From: Verrucomicrobiales bacterium
GTDB taxonomy: Bacteria; Verrucomicrobiota; Verrucomicrobiia; Verrucomicrobiales; DEV007
Assembly: GCA_007123695.1 (NCBI GenBank)
Contig: SLGN01000621.1
Span: 1 to 6,765 of the forward strand
Length of the DNA stretch: 6,765 nucleotides
Direction of reading: 5' to 3'
This document shows, one piece after another, positions 6,638 to 6,765 of this stretch (position 1 is its first letter; each line of letters opens with the position of its first letter). Below the pieces are notes generated by a model. That model made no database searches, was not told the origin of the DNA, and saw nothing but the letters and a program-made list of their open reading frames with translations. Both the position numbers and the translations under genes were made by a program.

Positions 6638-6765
6638 ATGAGATCTGCAAGATTGCTTGGAACGGGAAGATCCTTCTACCACGTCGTTTCCCGGGTGGTG
6701 GACCGCCGGATGGTCTTCGGCGACAGGGAGCGGGAGGTCTTCCGCAGGATCCTCCGCAACCAGGA
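6638..6765 (+). CDS. IS200-like / REP-associated tyrosine transposase, N-terminal part (partial)
   Basis: The first 42 residues are visible before the window ends. They read MRSARLLGTGRSFYHVVSRV, then VDRRMVFGDREREVFRRILR and NQ. The pattern GxxFYHVxSRVVDRRMVFGDxEREVF is, from memory, the opening of Y1-type (HUH) transposases of the REP-associated group common in Verrucomicrobiota. These single-strand DNA nucleases use one tyrosine and a His-x-His metal site; both lie beyond the window and cannot be checked. Such proteins are often lone domesticated copies rather than mobile elements, and no left IS end or target duplication can be identified here. It follows the frameshifted small gene in the same direction, 156 bases away. 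Confidence 0.85.
   Translation, partial: MRSARLLGTGRSFYHVVSRVVDRRMVFGDREREVFRRILRNQ

Noticed and set aside
6147..6641. 164-codon + strand frame between the small gene and the transposase
   Set aside because: Composition is Ser/Ala/Arg-rich without motif, it overlaps the frame that continues the small protein, and it runs past the transposase start.

Overview
The window comes from a GC-rich bacterium, most likely a member of the Verrucomicrobiota. The strongest hint is the protein entering at the right edge, whose first 42 residues match the IS200-like/REP-associated tyrosine transposases that are abundant in that phylum. The Gfo/Idh/MocA-type oxidoreductase tail at the left edge and the large secreted protein of unknown function fit the same group. 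The phylum assignment rests on recalled family resemblance, not on a search.

Layout, left to right. Positions 1-189 (+) hold the last 62 codons of a Gfo/Idh/MocA-family oxidoreductase. A 99-base convergent gap follows. Positions 289-2052 (-) encode a 587-residue exported protein with a clear signal peptide, a beta-rich N-terminal half and a helical, HEAT-like C-terminal half. A divergent gap (2053-2180) separates it from a two-gene operon on the + strand. The first gene (2181-4862) is an SNF2/Rad54-type DNA-dependent ATPase with an N-terminal DUF3670-like region. The second (4859-5983) is a SWIM zinc-finger protein whose start codon overlaps the helicase stop by four bases (ATGA). It also carries a Lys/Thr-rich linker built on a perfect 12-base tandem repeat and an Xre-like helix-turn-helix at the C terminus. 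Positions 6030-6481 hold a small gene of unknown function that appears frameshifted once near 6129. At 6638 a Y1/REP-associated transposase begins and runs off the window.

The core is the SNF2-SWIM pair. Helicase and SWIM proteins of this kind are known neighbours in other bacteria, so they probably act together on DNA. Here the SWIM protein has an extra putative DNA-binding module. The stretch from about 5984 to the right edge looks different from the rest: less extreme GC, a broken small gene and a transposase. This marks a less conserved, mobile-element-associated edge. No RNA gene, CRISPR array or complete insertion sequence was seen.
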